Position numbers and translations under genes: made by a program. From Bifidobacterium parmae (GTDB lineage: Bacteria > Actinomycetota > Actinomycetes > Actinomycetales > Bifidobacteriaceae), in contig NZ_NMWT01000008.1 in the NCBI RefSeq assembly GCF_002860365.1, forward strand, positions 1-64,000: a stretch of 64,000 nt of DNA. Reading direction: 5' to 3'. Positions 35,477 through 44,383 of this stretch are shown here, piece by piece (the stretch's first letter is position 1; each line of letters opens with the position of its first letter). The notes under the pieces are model-generated. The model was given only the letters and a program-made list of their open reading frames with translations. It searched no databases and had not been told where the DNA came from.

Positions 35477-35576
35477 ACATTCCCCATGGTGCGGCAACAC
35501 ACTTTCTCCACAACGGCGGAATACGGCCGTTTTGGGGCACCGCACCATGGGAGGTTCACCGCACCATGGGGAATGT
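35477..35576. repeat. 100-bp inverted-repeat element between recQ and metB
   Basis: ACATTCCCCATGGTGCGG (35477-35494) and its exact complement (35559-35576) face each other, and a third partial copy, ACCGCACCATGGG, lies at 35539-35551. The element fills nearly the whole gap and includes sequence just upstream of the recQ start. Confidence 0.8.
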
Positions 35577-35581
35577 GGGGC

Positions 35582-36766
35582 TCACAGCCGGGCCAGCGCC
35601 TGGTCGAGGTCGGCGATGAGGTCGTCGGCGTCCTCGATGCCGACGGAGATGCGGATCAGGTTGTCGGGAACCTGCAGGGTGGTGCCGGACACGGAGGCGT
35701 GGGTCATGGCGGCGGGCACCTCGATGAGGCTCTCGACGCCGCCGAGCGATTCGGCGAGCGTGAAGATGGCCGTATGGTCGACGAGGCGCTTCGCCGCCTC
35801 GGCGCCGGCGGCGAGCTGCACGGAGACGATGCCGCCGAAGCCGCCGTGCATCTGGCGCGCGGCGATCTCGTGGCCCGGATGGGATTCGAGACCCGGGTAC
35901 CAGACGCGTTCGATCACGTCGGACGGCTGGGATTCGAGCCACTGCGCGACCTTGAGCGCGTTGGCGGAATGACGCTTGACGCGCAGGTCGAGGGTCTTCA
36001 GGCCTCGGATGTCAAGCCAGGAGTCGAACGGGGAGGGCACGGCGCCGGCCGCGTTCTGCAGGAACGCGACCTGGTCGCGCACGTCGGCGTCGTTGAGGAC
36101 GACGGCGCCGCCGACCACGTCGGAGTGGCCGCCGATGTACTTGGTGGTCGAGTAGACGACCGCGTCGGCGCCGTCGTCGAGCGGATGCTGGAGCGCGGGC
36201 GAGGCGAACGTGTTGTCGACGACGACCTTCGCGCCGTGCTTGTGCGCGAGTTCGGCGGTGAGCGCGACGTCGGTGATGTTGAGCAGCGGGTTGGACGGGG
36301 TCTCGACCCAGATGTAGCGGTACGGCTTGGCGGCGAGCGCCGCCTCGACGGCCTGCGGGTCGGTGATGTCGACCACGTCGAGGCCGACGCCCCACGGCAC
36401 GAACACCTTGGCGAGCAGACGGTAGGTGCCGCCGTACACGTCGTTGCCGAGGAGGATGTTGTCGCCGGGCTTCAGGGTGGAGCGCAGCAGCACGTCGATG
36501 GCGGCGAGTCCGGAGGAGAAGGAGAGCGCGTATTTCGCGCCTTCGACGGCGGCGAGTTGTTCGTCGAAGCTGGTGCGCGTCGGGTTGATGGAGCGCGAGT
36601 AGTCGTGGCCGCCGCGAAGGCCGAGCACGCCGTCCTGCTTGAACGTGGAGGTGGCGTAGATGGGTGTGACGACGGCGCCGGTGGTGGGGTCGGGTTCCTG
36701 TCCGGCGTGGATGGCGCGGGTGGCGAGGGCGGTGTCGGTGAACTGGGCGTTGTATGCGGCGGTCAT
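35582..36766 (-). CDS. metB: Cystathionine gamma-synthase/gamma-lyase family enzyme
   Basis: A 394-aa PLP enzyme of the Cys/Met metabolism family. PLP lysine Lys209 lies in VYSTTKYIGGHSDV; TRAIHAGQEPDPTTGAVV opens the fold and SLGGVESLIEVP is near the C-terminus. The family includes both the synthase and the lyase. Pairing with a cystathionine beta-synthase-like gene 51 bp upstream suggests reverse transsulfuration, homocysteine to cysteine, so lyase activity is plausible. Confidence 0.9.
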   Translation of the reverse strand: MTAAYNAQFTDTALATRAIHAGQEPDPTTGAVVTPIYATSTFKQDGVLGLRGGHDYSRSINPTRTSFDEQLAAVEGAKYALSFSSGLAAIDVLLRSTLKPGDNILLGNDVYGGTYRLLAKVFVPWGVGLDVVDITDPQAVEAALAAKPYRYIWVETPSNPLLNITDVALTAELAHKHGAKVVVDNTFASPALQHPLDDGADAVVYSTTKYIGGHSDVVGGAVVLNDADVRDQVAFLQNAAGAVPSPFDSWLDIRGLKTLDLRVKRHSANALKVAQWLESQPSDVIERVWYPGLESHPGHEIAARQMHGGFGGIVSVQLAAGAEAAKRLVDHTAIFTLAESLGGVESLIEVPAAMTHASVSGTTLQVPDNLIRISVGIEDADDLIADLDQALARL

Positions 36767-36817
36767 GATGTGGTTACCTTTCGGTTGATGCTGTTGGGTT
36801 GAGGGAACGATGCGGGG

Positions 36818-37840
36818 TCACAGGTACTGTTCGGCGAGGGATGGCTGCGCGGTGCGGTCGACCACGTCGCCGTAGCCGTTGGCGCGCATCCAGTCGTCGT
36901 CGAAGATCTTCTCCAAATAGCTGCGGCCGGAGTCGGGGGCGAGCACGACGACGAGCTGGTGCTCGTCGAGGTCATGCGCCTTCGCGTACTTGACGGCGCT
37001 GGCGACGGCCATGCCGGAGGAGCCGCCGACGAGCAGCGCCTCCCGGGAGGCGAGGCGACGGGTCATCTCGAACGCTTCGGCGTCGTTCGCCTTGACGATC
37101 TCGTCGGGGATGGAACGGTCGTAGGCCTTCGGGTAGAAGTCCTCGCCGACGCCTTCGATGTCGTACTGGTGGACGTCGGCGGGATCGGCCGCGGAGTAGA
37201 TGGAGCCTTCAGGGTCGGAGCCGACGACCACGACGCGCCCGTCGGACGCCTCCTTGAGGTACTTGCCGGTGCCGGAGATGGTGCCGCCGGTGCCGATGCC
37301 GGCCACGAAGTGCGTGACCTTGCCGTCGGTGTCGCGCCAGATCTCGGGGCCGGTGGTGGCGTAGTGGCTGGCGGGACCGTTCGGATTGTCGTACTGGTTG
37401 GGCCGATAGCCGCCGGGGATGGCCTTGGCGAGGCGTTCGGCCACCTGATAGTAGGAGCGCGGGTCGTCGGGGCCGGCGTCGGTGGGGGTGACGACCACTT
37501 CGGCGCCGTACGCGCGCAGCACGGCGCGTTTCGATTCGGAGACCTTGTCGGGCAGGGTGAAGATGGTGCGGTAGCCGCGCTGCTGGGCGACCATGGCGAG
37601 GCCGACGCCGGTGTTGCCGGACGTGGGTTCGACGATGACTCCGCCGGGCTTCAGTTCGCCGGAGCGTTCGGCCGCGTCGATGATGCGCGCGGCGATGCGG
37701 TCCTTGGAGGAGCCTCCCGGGTTCATGTATTCGATCTTCACGGCGATGACGGCTTTGACGCCGTCTTCGGCGGGGATGTGGTTGAGCCTGACGAGCGGGG
37801 TGTTCCCGATGAGGTCGGCGGTGCTGTTCGCGATGGTCAT
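36818..37840 (-). CDS. Cysteine synthase / cystathionine beta-synthase family enzyme
   Basis: A 340-aa fold-type II PLP enzyme. The PLP lysine is Lys46 in NPGGSSKDRIA, the substrate loop is VEPTSGNTGVGLAMV, and the phosphate loop is GIGTGGTISGTGKYL. There is no CBS regulatory pair at the C-terminus. O-acetylserine sulfhydrylase or cystathionine beta-synthase activity both fit; the neighbour metB favours the latter. AAGGAA before ATG 37840 sets the start. A promoter-proximal inverted repeat lies about 190 bp upstream. Confidence 0.9.
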   Translation of the reverse strand: MTIANSTADLIGNTPLVRLNHIPAEDGVKAVIAVKIEYMNPGGSSKDRIAARIIDAAERSGELKPGGVIVEPTSGNTGVGLAMVAQQRGYRTIFTLPDKVSESKRAVLRAYGAEVVVTPTDAGPDDPRSYYQVAERLAKAIPGGYRPNQYDNPNGPASHYATTGPEIWRDTDGKVTHFVAGIGTGGTISGTGKYLKEASDGRVVVVGSDPEGSIYSAADPADVHQYDIEGVGEDFYPKAYDRSIPDEIVKANDAEAFEMTRRLASREALLVGGSSGMAVASAVKYAKAHDLDEHQLVVVLAPDSGRSYLEKIFDDDWMRANGYGDVVDRTAQPSLAEQYL

Positions 37841-38264
37841 GATCGTCTCGTTTCCTTGTGGTTCGGGGGTTCGGTGGGGTTCAATCCGTTGTGGATGGAA
37901 TGTCGTCGTCGTGAACCGGCGTTCCCCTGCGAGACGGTCTGAGTGTGCTGCGTTGGTCGGGATGCAGAGCGTCCGCGCGCCATGCGCGCGTTCGATGATG
38001 TTTCCTTCGCGGATTCCGTCAACAGTATCGGCACCCCCAACGTGCCAATACTCCACGCGCACGCCGGTATGGTTCTGCCCGTTTGAAATCCGAAACGAAA
38101 ATCGCGGCGATTCCCCTGCCGCATTCGAATGCCCTGTCTCAAGTTATGCGTCACTGACCGTTCGCCCGGGGGCGTCGGTTAGCGACAACAACACAAGAGA
38201 ATCTGCATGCCTCACACCATACCACCTCCCTCCCCGCCCGCGTGTCGCGGATGTCCGCATGACG
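37841..38264 (-). promoter_or_regulatory. Leader/promoter region of the transsulfuration genes with inverted repeat
   Basis: A 420-bp stretch without a credible gene. An inverted repeat with 8-bp arms and one mismatch, ATCGGCAC (38027-38034) and GTGCCAAT (38042-38049), may be an operator. A second hairpin, GCGCGCATGGCGCGC, lies around 37977-37991. No known riboswitch pattern is recognised. Confidence 0.4.
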
Positions 38265-38305
38265 GGAACGCCGCGGATTCCCAGTGAGGGAATCCGCGGC
38301 GTTCC
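38265..38305. terminator. Perfect 18-bp-arm hairpin terminator of the YtrA-ABC operon
   Basis: GGAACGCCGCGGATTCCC, a 5-nt loop AGTGA, and the exact complement. There is no T-tract, but the stem is extremely stable; it resembles the hairpin at 2404-2450. Confidence 0.75.
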
Positions 38306-38327
38306 AAGAATCCAAAGCCGTTTCGGT

Positions 38328-39287
38328 TCAGATCGCCCACCGCCGTGCGGCGTGGACCTCGCGCCGCATCGTGAGCCGGCGCGCGACGGCCACGCATACG
38401 GCGAACAGCGCCACCGCCTCGACGAATGGGATCCACGCGACGTACAGATGCCATTCGTTCCAGTTCGATCCGTATCGGACGACCTCGCCGGTCATGGCCT
38501 GCGCCAGCCATGCCAGCGTCACGGAACCGTTGAAGAGGAACAGCCGCATCGCCGCCACGTAGGCGACGACGACCGCGCCCACGGACAGCGCGAACCGTTT
38601 CACCCCTCCCGCGCACGCCCACGCGGCGGCCGCGCCGGCCAGCAGGCCCAGCGCCATGGCGGCGAGCATCAGCGCGAAGCAGGCCGCGCCCATGAACAGC
38701 CATCCGCCGGGGATGATGCCCGACACCTTCGCAGCGCCGCCCGTGGAGGCGGGCACATACTGCCACGCGTACAGGAACCGGTAGGAGAACGGCGTCTGGT
38801 AGAGGTCGTTGCCCCACCAGCCGTAGACCGGCGACGCGCCGGCCATCACCTCGGCGGAGCCCTGCCGGACGCGATCCGCCAACCCGTATTCCAGCACGGT
38901 CATCGCCACGGCCGACAGCGCCGCCGCGGCCACACCGCACGCGGCCGGCGCGACCGCCAGCGAACGCCGGTTCACTCCGTGGCACAGTTCCGGCCCCACG
39001 AACGCCAGGAACCAGATCAGGCCGGCGGCGAACAGCAGCAGTCCCGTCAATGATTCGACGTCGGCCGCGCCGGCGCCCAGCATGCCGTCGAGCGCGTACG
39101 GAATCCGCACGTGCCAGCGCCCCTGCATGGCGAGGTACCGCACGCCGCCGCCGATCGCGGCCAGCACGACGCCCACGCCGAGCACCGCCGCATACAGTCC
39201 CGCGCATCGCCGCATCATGACGTGCGTCTGCCGGCCGGTCCGATGCCGCCGCGCTTGCCGCGCCGTCTTCATCATCGTCGCGTCCAT
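38328..39287 (-). CDS. Six-helix membrane protein, probable ABC-2-like permease (B)
   Basis: A 319-aa integral membrane protein with about six hydrophobic segments. It is a diverged paralogue of the gene just upstream: both contain a CHGVxRRS segment after the second helix, like the GxSRR motif of ABC-2 permeases, and both end in VARRLxxRxEV. Translation probably begins at ATG 39287, since GAGGTGATCGCG is a suitable ribosome site that overlaps the upstream stop. It likely forms a heterodimer channel with its paralogue. The transported substrate is unknown. Confidence 0.7.
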   Translation of the reverse strand: MDATMMKTARQARRHRTGRQTHVMMRRCAGLYAAVLGVGVVLAAIGGGVRYLAMQGRWHVRIPYALDGMLGAGAADVESLTGLLLFAAGLIWFLAFVGPELCHGVNRRSLAVAPAACGVAAAALSAVAMTVLEYGLADRVRQGSAEVMAGASPVYGWWGNDLYQTPFSYRFLYAWQYVPASTGGAAKVSGIIPGGWLFMGAACFALMLAAMALGLLAGAAAAWACAGGVKRFALSVGAVVVAYVAAMRLFLFNGSVTLAWLAQAMTGEVVRYGSNWNEWHLYVAWIPFVEAVALFAVCVAVARRLTMRREVHAARRWAI

Positions 39288-39292
39288 CGCGA

Positions 39293-40327
39293 TCACCTCG
39301 TCTTTCCCTCGCCGCCGGCGGCCGCCGCGACGAACCGTATGGAACGGACCTCATGGCGCGACGCGAGTCGCCTCGCCACCGCCGCGCACGCCGCGAACAG
39401 CAGCACTGATTCGATGAGCGGCAGCCACGCGTACAGCATGGCGAGTTCCGCATGGCCCACATCGTATTCGTTGTACAGAGAGTCGCCTCGCGTCAGGCGT
39501 ATCCACAGCGGGCTGAGCACGCCCACCCATCCGGACCATGCGGGGTCGCGCGTCGTCTCCATCCATGGGATCACCGCCAGCACGCCCGCGGCGTAGGCGG
39601 CGATCAGGACCGCGGCCGCGCCGACGATGCGCCGTATCCCGCCGTCAAGCGTCCACATGATCGTCGCTCCGGCGAGCATGCCGAGTGCCGTGGCGGCGAT
39701 CATCAGCGCGAGGAAGATGACGCAGGCGAACAGGAGCGGCGGGAGTCCGGCGTGTCTGATGGCGGCGTACGGATCGCGCGGATTGAGGTCGTAATCGACC
39801 CACGCGTTCACGAACCGGTTGACGCGGCCCATCATGACGCCGTTGCCCAGCCAGCCGTCGACCCATCTCCAACCGTCGTCGGGCCCTTCCGCAATCCACG
39901 TGCCGCCTTCAAGACGCCCGGTCCGATACAGCCGGATGCTGCCGAAGTAGGTGCCGACATACGCCAACGGCACCAGCAGCACGGTCGAGACGACCGCCGT
40001 GAACGATCCGACGCCGCCGGACGTCGTGGCGAACGAACGCCGGGAGACGCCATGGCACAGCATCCGGTCGAAACAGCACGCATACCATGCGATCGCGCCG
40101 AGGAACAGCATCGTCGCCGTGAGCCGGTCCAATCGGAACGGCGAGACGGAGGCGCTGCCGGTCAGCGGATTGACCCACAGGAATCCGAGTCGCTGCGACG
40201 CCAGATACAGCCCCCACCGCATGGCCGCCAGCAGCAGGATCACGACGGGCAGCGCCACGGCCGCCAGCAGGCCGTCCCGTCGCATCGCACGGGATTGGAC
40301 GCCGTTCGGAGGATGTCCGTCACGCAT
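39293..40327 (-). CDS. Six-helix membrane protein, probable ABC-2-like permease (A)
   Basis: A 344-aa integral membrane protein, about six helices, with a large extracytoplasmic loop (RLEGGTWIAEGPDDGWRWVD). It shares CHGVSRRSFA with the next gene. It overlaps the ABC ATPase gene by 8 bp, and GGGAGGCG precedes its ATG, so both permease-like proteins are co-produced with the ATPase. Not assignable to a named family by eye; the permease role is from context. Confidence 0.7.
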   Translation of the reverse strand: MRDGHPPNGVQSRAMRRDGLLAAVALPVVILLLAAMRWGLYLASQRLGFLWVNPLTGSASVSPFRLDRLTATMLFLGAIAWYACCFDRMLCHGVSRRSFATTSGGVGSFTAVVSTVLLVPLAYVGTYFGSIRLYRTGRLEGGTWIAEGPDDGWRWVDGWLGNGVMMGRVNRFVNAWVDYDLNPRDPYAAIRHAGLPPLLFACVIFLALMIAATALGMLAGATIMWTLDGGIRRIVGAAAVLIAAYAAGVLAVIPWMETTRDPAWSGWVGVLSPLWIRLTRGDSLYNEYDVGHAELAMLYAWLPLIESVLLFAACAAVARRLASRHEVRSIRFVAAAAGGEGKTR

Positions 40328-41285
40328 CGCGATCGCCTCCCGTCACGGCATCGGCGGAACCGTTCGCGGCGCCGTCGACCACCATGTCGTCCATTGTGCC
40401 GGCGACCGAACCCTTCCCCGCCGTGCCGCCGTCGCCGGTCACGCGGATGAAGTAGTCCTGCAGGCCGAGGCCGCTGACGGCGATGCCGTCGGGCACGTCA
40501 CGTTCGTCCACGTGGCCGCGCACGGTGACGGTGGCGAGACGCCCCATGCGTTCGACCGCGACCGGCTGCAGTCCTTCCGCGTGGACGAACGCGTTCACGC
40601 GCGTCCCGTCGCCGACGAGCACGGTGGCGCGGGAGGCGACGTCGCCAGCGTCGAACGCGTCGACGACGCGGCCGTGGTCGAGGATGACGGCGCGTTCGAC
40701 GACCTGCGCGACCTCGTCGATGATGTGCGTGGACACGACGATGACGCGCGGGCGTTCGGCGAACGATTCGATGAGGAACCGGTAGAAGCGTTCGCGGTTC
40801 GCCGCGTCGAGCCCGTTGACCGGCTCGTCGAGCAGCAGCACGTCGACGGGCAGGCACAGTCCGGCGACGAGGCGCACGATCTGACGTTGTCCGAACGAGA
40901 GACCTCCGTACGAGGCGTTCGTCTTGATGCCGAACGCGGCGAGCATGCGTGCGGCCGCTTCGCCGTCGATGCCGCCGTAGTAGCGGCCTTCGCGCTTCAA
41001 GAACGCGGAGACGCGCATGCCGAACAGGAACGGCAGCGTTTCGTTGACGAGGTGGATGCGCGCCTGCGCGTGCTCGTTGTCGCGCACGTCCTCGCCGTCG
41101 AGTTCGACGTCGCCGGACGTGGGCAGGAGCCGGTTGGCGATGGTGGCGAGCAGTGTGCTTTTGCCGGCGCCGTTGCGGCCGAACAGGCCGTGGATGCCCG
41201 GTTCGAGCGTGAGGTTCACGTGGTCGAGGGCCGGCGCGGACGCCTTGTGGAAAGTTTTGGTCAGGTCGTTGATGATGAGGCTCAT
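40320..41285 (-). CDS. ABC transporter ATP-binding protein (YtrB-like)
   Basis: A 321-aa ABC ATPase. Walker A GLFGRNGAGKST, signature region YGGLSFGQRQIVRLVAGL (the LSGGQ motif reads LSFGQ), Walker B VDVLLLDEPVNGLDA and switch His in VVSTHIIDEV are clear. About 90 residues follow the core. The ATG lies in an ATGA overlap with the GntR gene, so the two are translationally coupled. It belongs to an operon of regulator, ATPase and two permease-like proteins, a layout known from antibiotic-responsive YtrA-type exporters. Confidence 0.9.
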   Translation of the reverse strand: MSLIINDLTKTFHKASAPALDHVNLTLEPGIHGLFGRNGAGKSTLLATIANRLLPTSGDVELDGEDVRDNEHAQARIHLVNETLPFLFGMRVSAFLKREGRYYGGIDGEAAARMLAAFGIKTNASYGGLSFGQRQIVRLVAGLCLPVDVLLLDEPVNGLDAANRERFYRFLIESFAERPRVIVVSTHIIDEVAQVVERAVILDHGRVVDAFDAGDVASRATVLVGDGTRVNAFVHAEGLQPVAVERMGRLATVTVRGHVDERDVPDGIAVSGLGLQDYFIRVTGDGGTAGKGSVAGTMDDMVVDGAANGSADAVTGGDRDA

Positions 41286-41650
41286 GATCGGTATCCTCTG
41301 TCGATGATGTCCTTGAGTTCGTCGGCGCCGATGCCGAGCCGCTTCGCCTCGGCGGTGAATTCGCCGACGCGCGTGGTGAGGAATTCGTCGCGTTTGGCGT
41401 CGCCGGCCTTGCGCCGTGCGCCGGCGGTGACGAACATGCCGAGCCCACGGCGTTTCTCCAGCAGTCCCTGGTCGACGAGCAGGTTCATGCCTTTGAGCAC
41501 GGTGGCCGGGTTGATCTTGTAGGTGGTGGAGATCTCCGTGGTGCTGGGCACCTGCTCGCCTTCGGCGAAGGCCCCGGAGACGATCGCCTCGCCCAGCTGC
41601 TCGGCCACCTGCCGGAACAGCGGCGTGGTCCCCGAAAAATCGAATCGCAC
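41282..41650 (-). CDS. GntR-family regulator, YtrA subfamily
   Basis: A 122-aa regulator: winged helix (PLFRQVAEQLGEAIVSGAFA, then VPSTTEISTTYKINPATVLKG), wing KRRGLGMFV, and a short C-terminal helical dimerisation part, which is the YtrA pattern with no ligand domain. A GTG at 41650 (MRFDFSG) behind AAGGAGG is the likely start; an upstream TTG would add 16 residues. It probably represses its own operon through the palindrome at 41714-41737. Confidence 0.88.
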   Translation of the reverse strand: MRFDFSGTTPLFRQVAEQLGEAIVSGAFAEGEQVPSTTEISTTYKINPATVLKGMNLLVDQGLLEKRRGLGMFVTAGARRKAGDAKRDEFLTTRVGEFTAEAKRLGIGADELKDIIDRGYRS

Positions 41651-41713
41651 GGTATGGCGCACCTCCTTGAAGTCGAACGAATGATCCGGTACAAGCAACC
41701 TTGTTGGTTCGTC

Positions 41714-41737
41714 GGTTAGTTACTTGTGTAACTAACC
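41714..41737 (-). promoter_or_regulatory. YtrA-type operator
   Basis: Perfect inverted repeat: GGTTAGTTAC, 4-nt spacer TTGT, GTAACTAACC, 64 bp before the GntR start. Spacing and symmetry suit a GntR/YtrA dimer. The flanks are AT-rich, consistent with an overlapping promoter. Confidence 0.75.
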
Positions 41738-41905
41738 ATATAACCAATCGCCTACGGCGTCAATCCCGACATGTCCGCAACGACACACCGAATCGCCCTA
41801 CCGTCATCGGTGATATGGTTATTGATAGTCAATCAATATCATTACCGATACATAGGACGATGTCTTGGCCCACATGCCCGCAAGATTGGCCGAAAGGAGG
41901 CAGCC

Positions 41906-42607
41906 ATGCTGTTGCGCATCGATTCGACGAGACTCCGATATCTGCTCGAACGACGAAGAGAACGAATCGGATTCGGACACCGGGAAACGCATCTGGCCGC
42001 GGTCGCGGAAGGGCTGTTCCTCATACTGACCACGTGTACGACGTCCATGGGCATATGGTGGCGGCTCGGATTCACCGCAATCGCAGTCGCGGTCACCGTA
42101 TACGCCGTAGCGTCCACTATCATTACTTGGAGCAAAGGCTACAATGCCGGGAATCTGTACAGGGAGCTGATCGATTTGGACCGCACGGAGATACGAAGCA
42201 GCATCATCGCCGTCAACGACGGCAACCGGTACCTGCTCTACCACGACACCGGCTGGGACTGCGACTTCTTCCCCAACCATGCGACACGCGACGACGAGTC
42301 CGAGAACCTTCGCACGCTCGCGGAATACCTGTCACGCGGATTCGACATCCCGCAGTCGGATTTCACACTTACTCGTGTGGGCGGCGAATCCCATGAGAAG
42401 TGGTCGGCGGAACATCATGAGACACGATTCTATGATTACGTTCTCTATAAGGCGGACATCACGCGCATGCCCGACGCTTGGAAGGCCGACCGGTTCCACG
42501 TGGATTCCAAGGATTGCCGTTGGATGACCGTGGACGAGATGCTCGCCGACCCGCGCATCCGCGAGATCAACGCCGACGTGGTGGGCATGGTCAAAGCACG
42601 GCTGTGA
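41906..42607 (+). CDS. Two-helix membrane protein with NUDIX-like C-terminal domain
   Basis: A 233-aa protein. Residues 1-30 are basic and cytosolic, about 30-72 form two membrane helices (AAVAEGLFLILTTCTTSMGI and FTAIAVAVTVYAVAS), and about 90-233 form a soluble domain with RYLLYHDTGWDCDFFPNHAT, an acidic DDESEN segment, a beta-rich middle and a final WMTVDEML...INADVVGMV. This order is like the NUDIX-type domains found with cyclic-nucleotide signalling (SMODS/CD-NTase) loci, but the classical GX5EX7REUXEE box is not evident and no nucleotidyltransferase lies nearby. AAAGGAGG precedes ATG 41906. Divergent from the YtrA operon. Family call is tentative. Confidence 0.6.
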   Translation: MLLRIDSTRLRYLLERRRERIGFGHRETHLAAVAEGLFLILTTCTTSMGIWWRLGFTAIAVAVTVYAVASTIITWSKGYNAGNLYRELIDLDRTEIRSSIIAVNDGNRYLLYHDTGWDCDFFPNHATRDDESENLRTLAEYLSRGFDIPQSDFTLTRVGGESHEKWSAEHHETRFYDYVLYKADITRMPDAWKADRFHVDSKDCRWMTVDEMLADPRIREINADVVGMVKARL

Positions 42608-42629
42608 ACCTGCCCGCCGCCGCGAAACG

Positions 42630-43483
42630 CTACAGCGAGGCGGCCTCGATGAGGCGGCGCGTGTAGTCGGACCGCGGCGATCCAAGCACCTGCGCGGTGG
42701 GGCCGGTCTCCTCGACGCGGCCGTCGTGCAGCACGAGGATGCGGTCGGCGATGTGCTGGACCACGCCCAGATCATGCGAGACGACGATCAACGCCGGACG
42801 GTCACCCCGCCCGCCGCCGGTCCCGGAGCCGTGCACGATCGACTGCAGCGTCTCCAGAATCCGCACGCGGGCGGCCACGTCGATGGCGCTCATCGGTTCG
42901 TCGGCGAGGATCACCTTCGGCTCGTTGACGATGGCGCGTGCGATGGCGACGCGCTGCGCCTGCCCGCCGGACAGGTCGCACGGGTAGCGGTTCAGGAATT
43001 CGCGCGGGTCGAGGCCGACGCGCGCCAGCGCCTGCACGGTCTTCGCACCCACCTCGTCGAACGCGTAGCCGAGCGCGCGCCGACGCAGCCACAACGGTTC
43101 GGACACGGAACGTTCCACCGTCCACCGCGGGTCGAGCGAGCCGTACGGGTCCTGGAACACGATCGACGATTCGGCGCGTAGGGCGCGCATGCCGGCGGAA
43201 CCATGCGAGACCGGCTCCCCACGATACGCGATCTCACCGGAATCGGCGGCGCCGAGTCCCAGCATGATGCGCGTCAGCGTGGTCTTGCCGGAACCGGACG
43301 CGCCGATCACGGCGAGGCACTCCCCCGCACGCACCTCGGCGGACACGTCGAACAGCACCTGGCGACGGGCCGGACGCGCGAACAACCGCGTCAGACCGCG
43401 CAGTCCGGCGTGCATGTCGCGCGACGCGAACGACGCGTCGATGTGACGGGCGGCGAGCAGCGGCCGGGATTGGATCGGTTCGG

Positions 43484-43487
<4 letters not shown>
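42630..43487 (-). CDS. dppF: Oligopeptide ABC transporter, ATP-binding protein (second)
   Basis: A 285-aa ABC ATPase of the OppF/DppF type. Walker A AVIGASGSGKTT, signature LSGGQAQRVAIARAI, Walker B KVILADEPMSAID and switch His VVSHDLGVVQHI. Last gene of the five-gene operon; its ATG lies in an ATGA overlap with dppD. Confidence 0.9.

Positions 43488-44372
<885 letters not shown>

Positions 44373-44383
<11 letters not shown>

Noticed and set aside
35466-35540. Longer RecQ start
   Set aside because: The extra codons come from the inverted-repeat element and have no ribosome site; RecQ similarity starts after 35465.
37841-38160. Possible SAM or cysteine riboswitch before the transsulfuration genes
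   Set aside because: Only a simple GCGCGC hairpin and an operator-like repeat are visible; no conserved riboswitch core was found.
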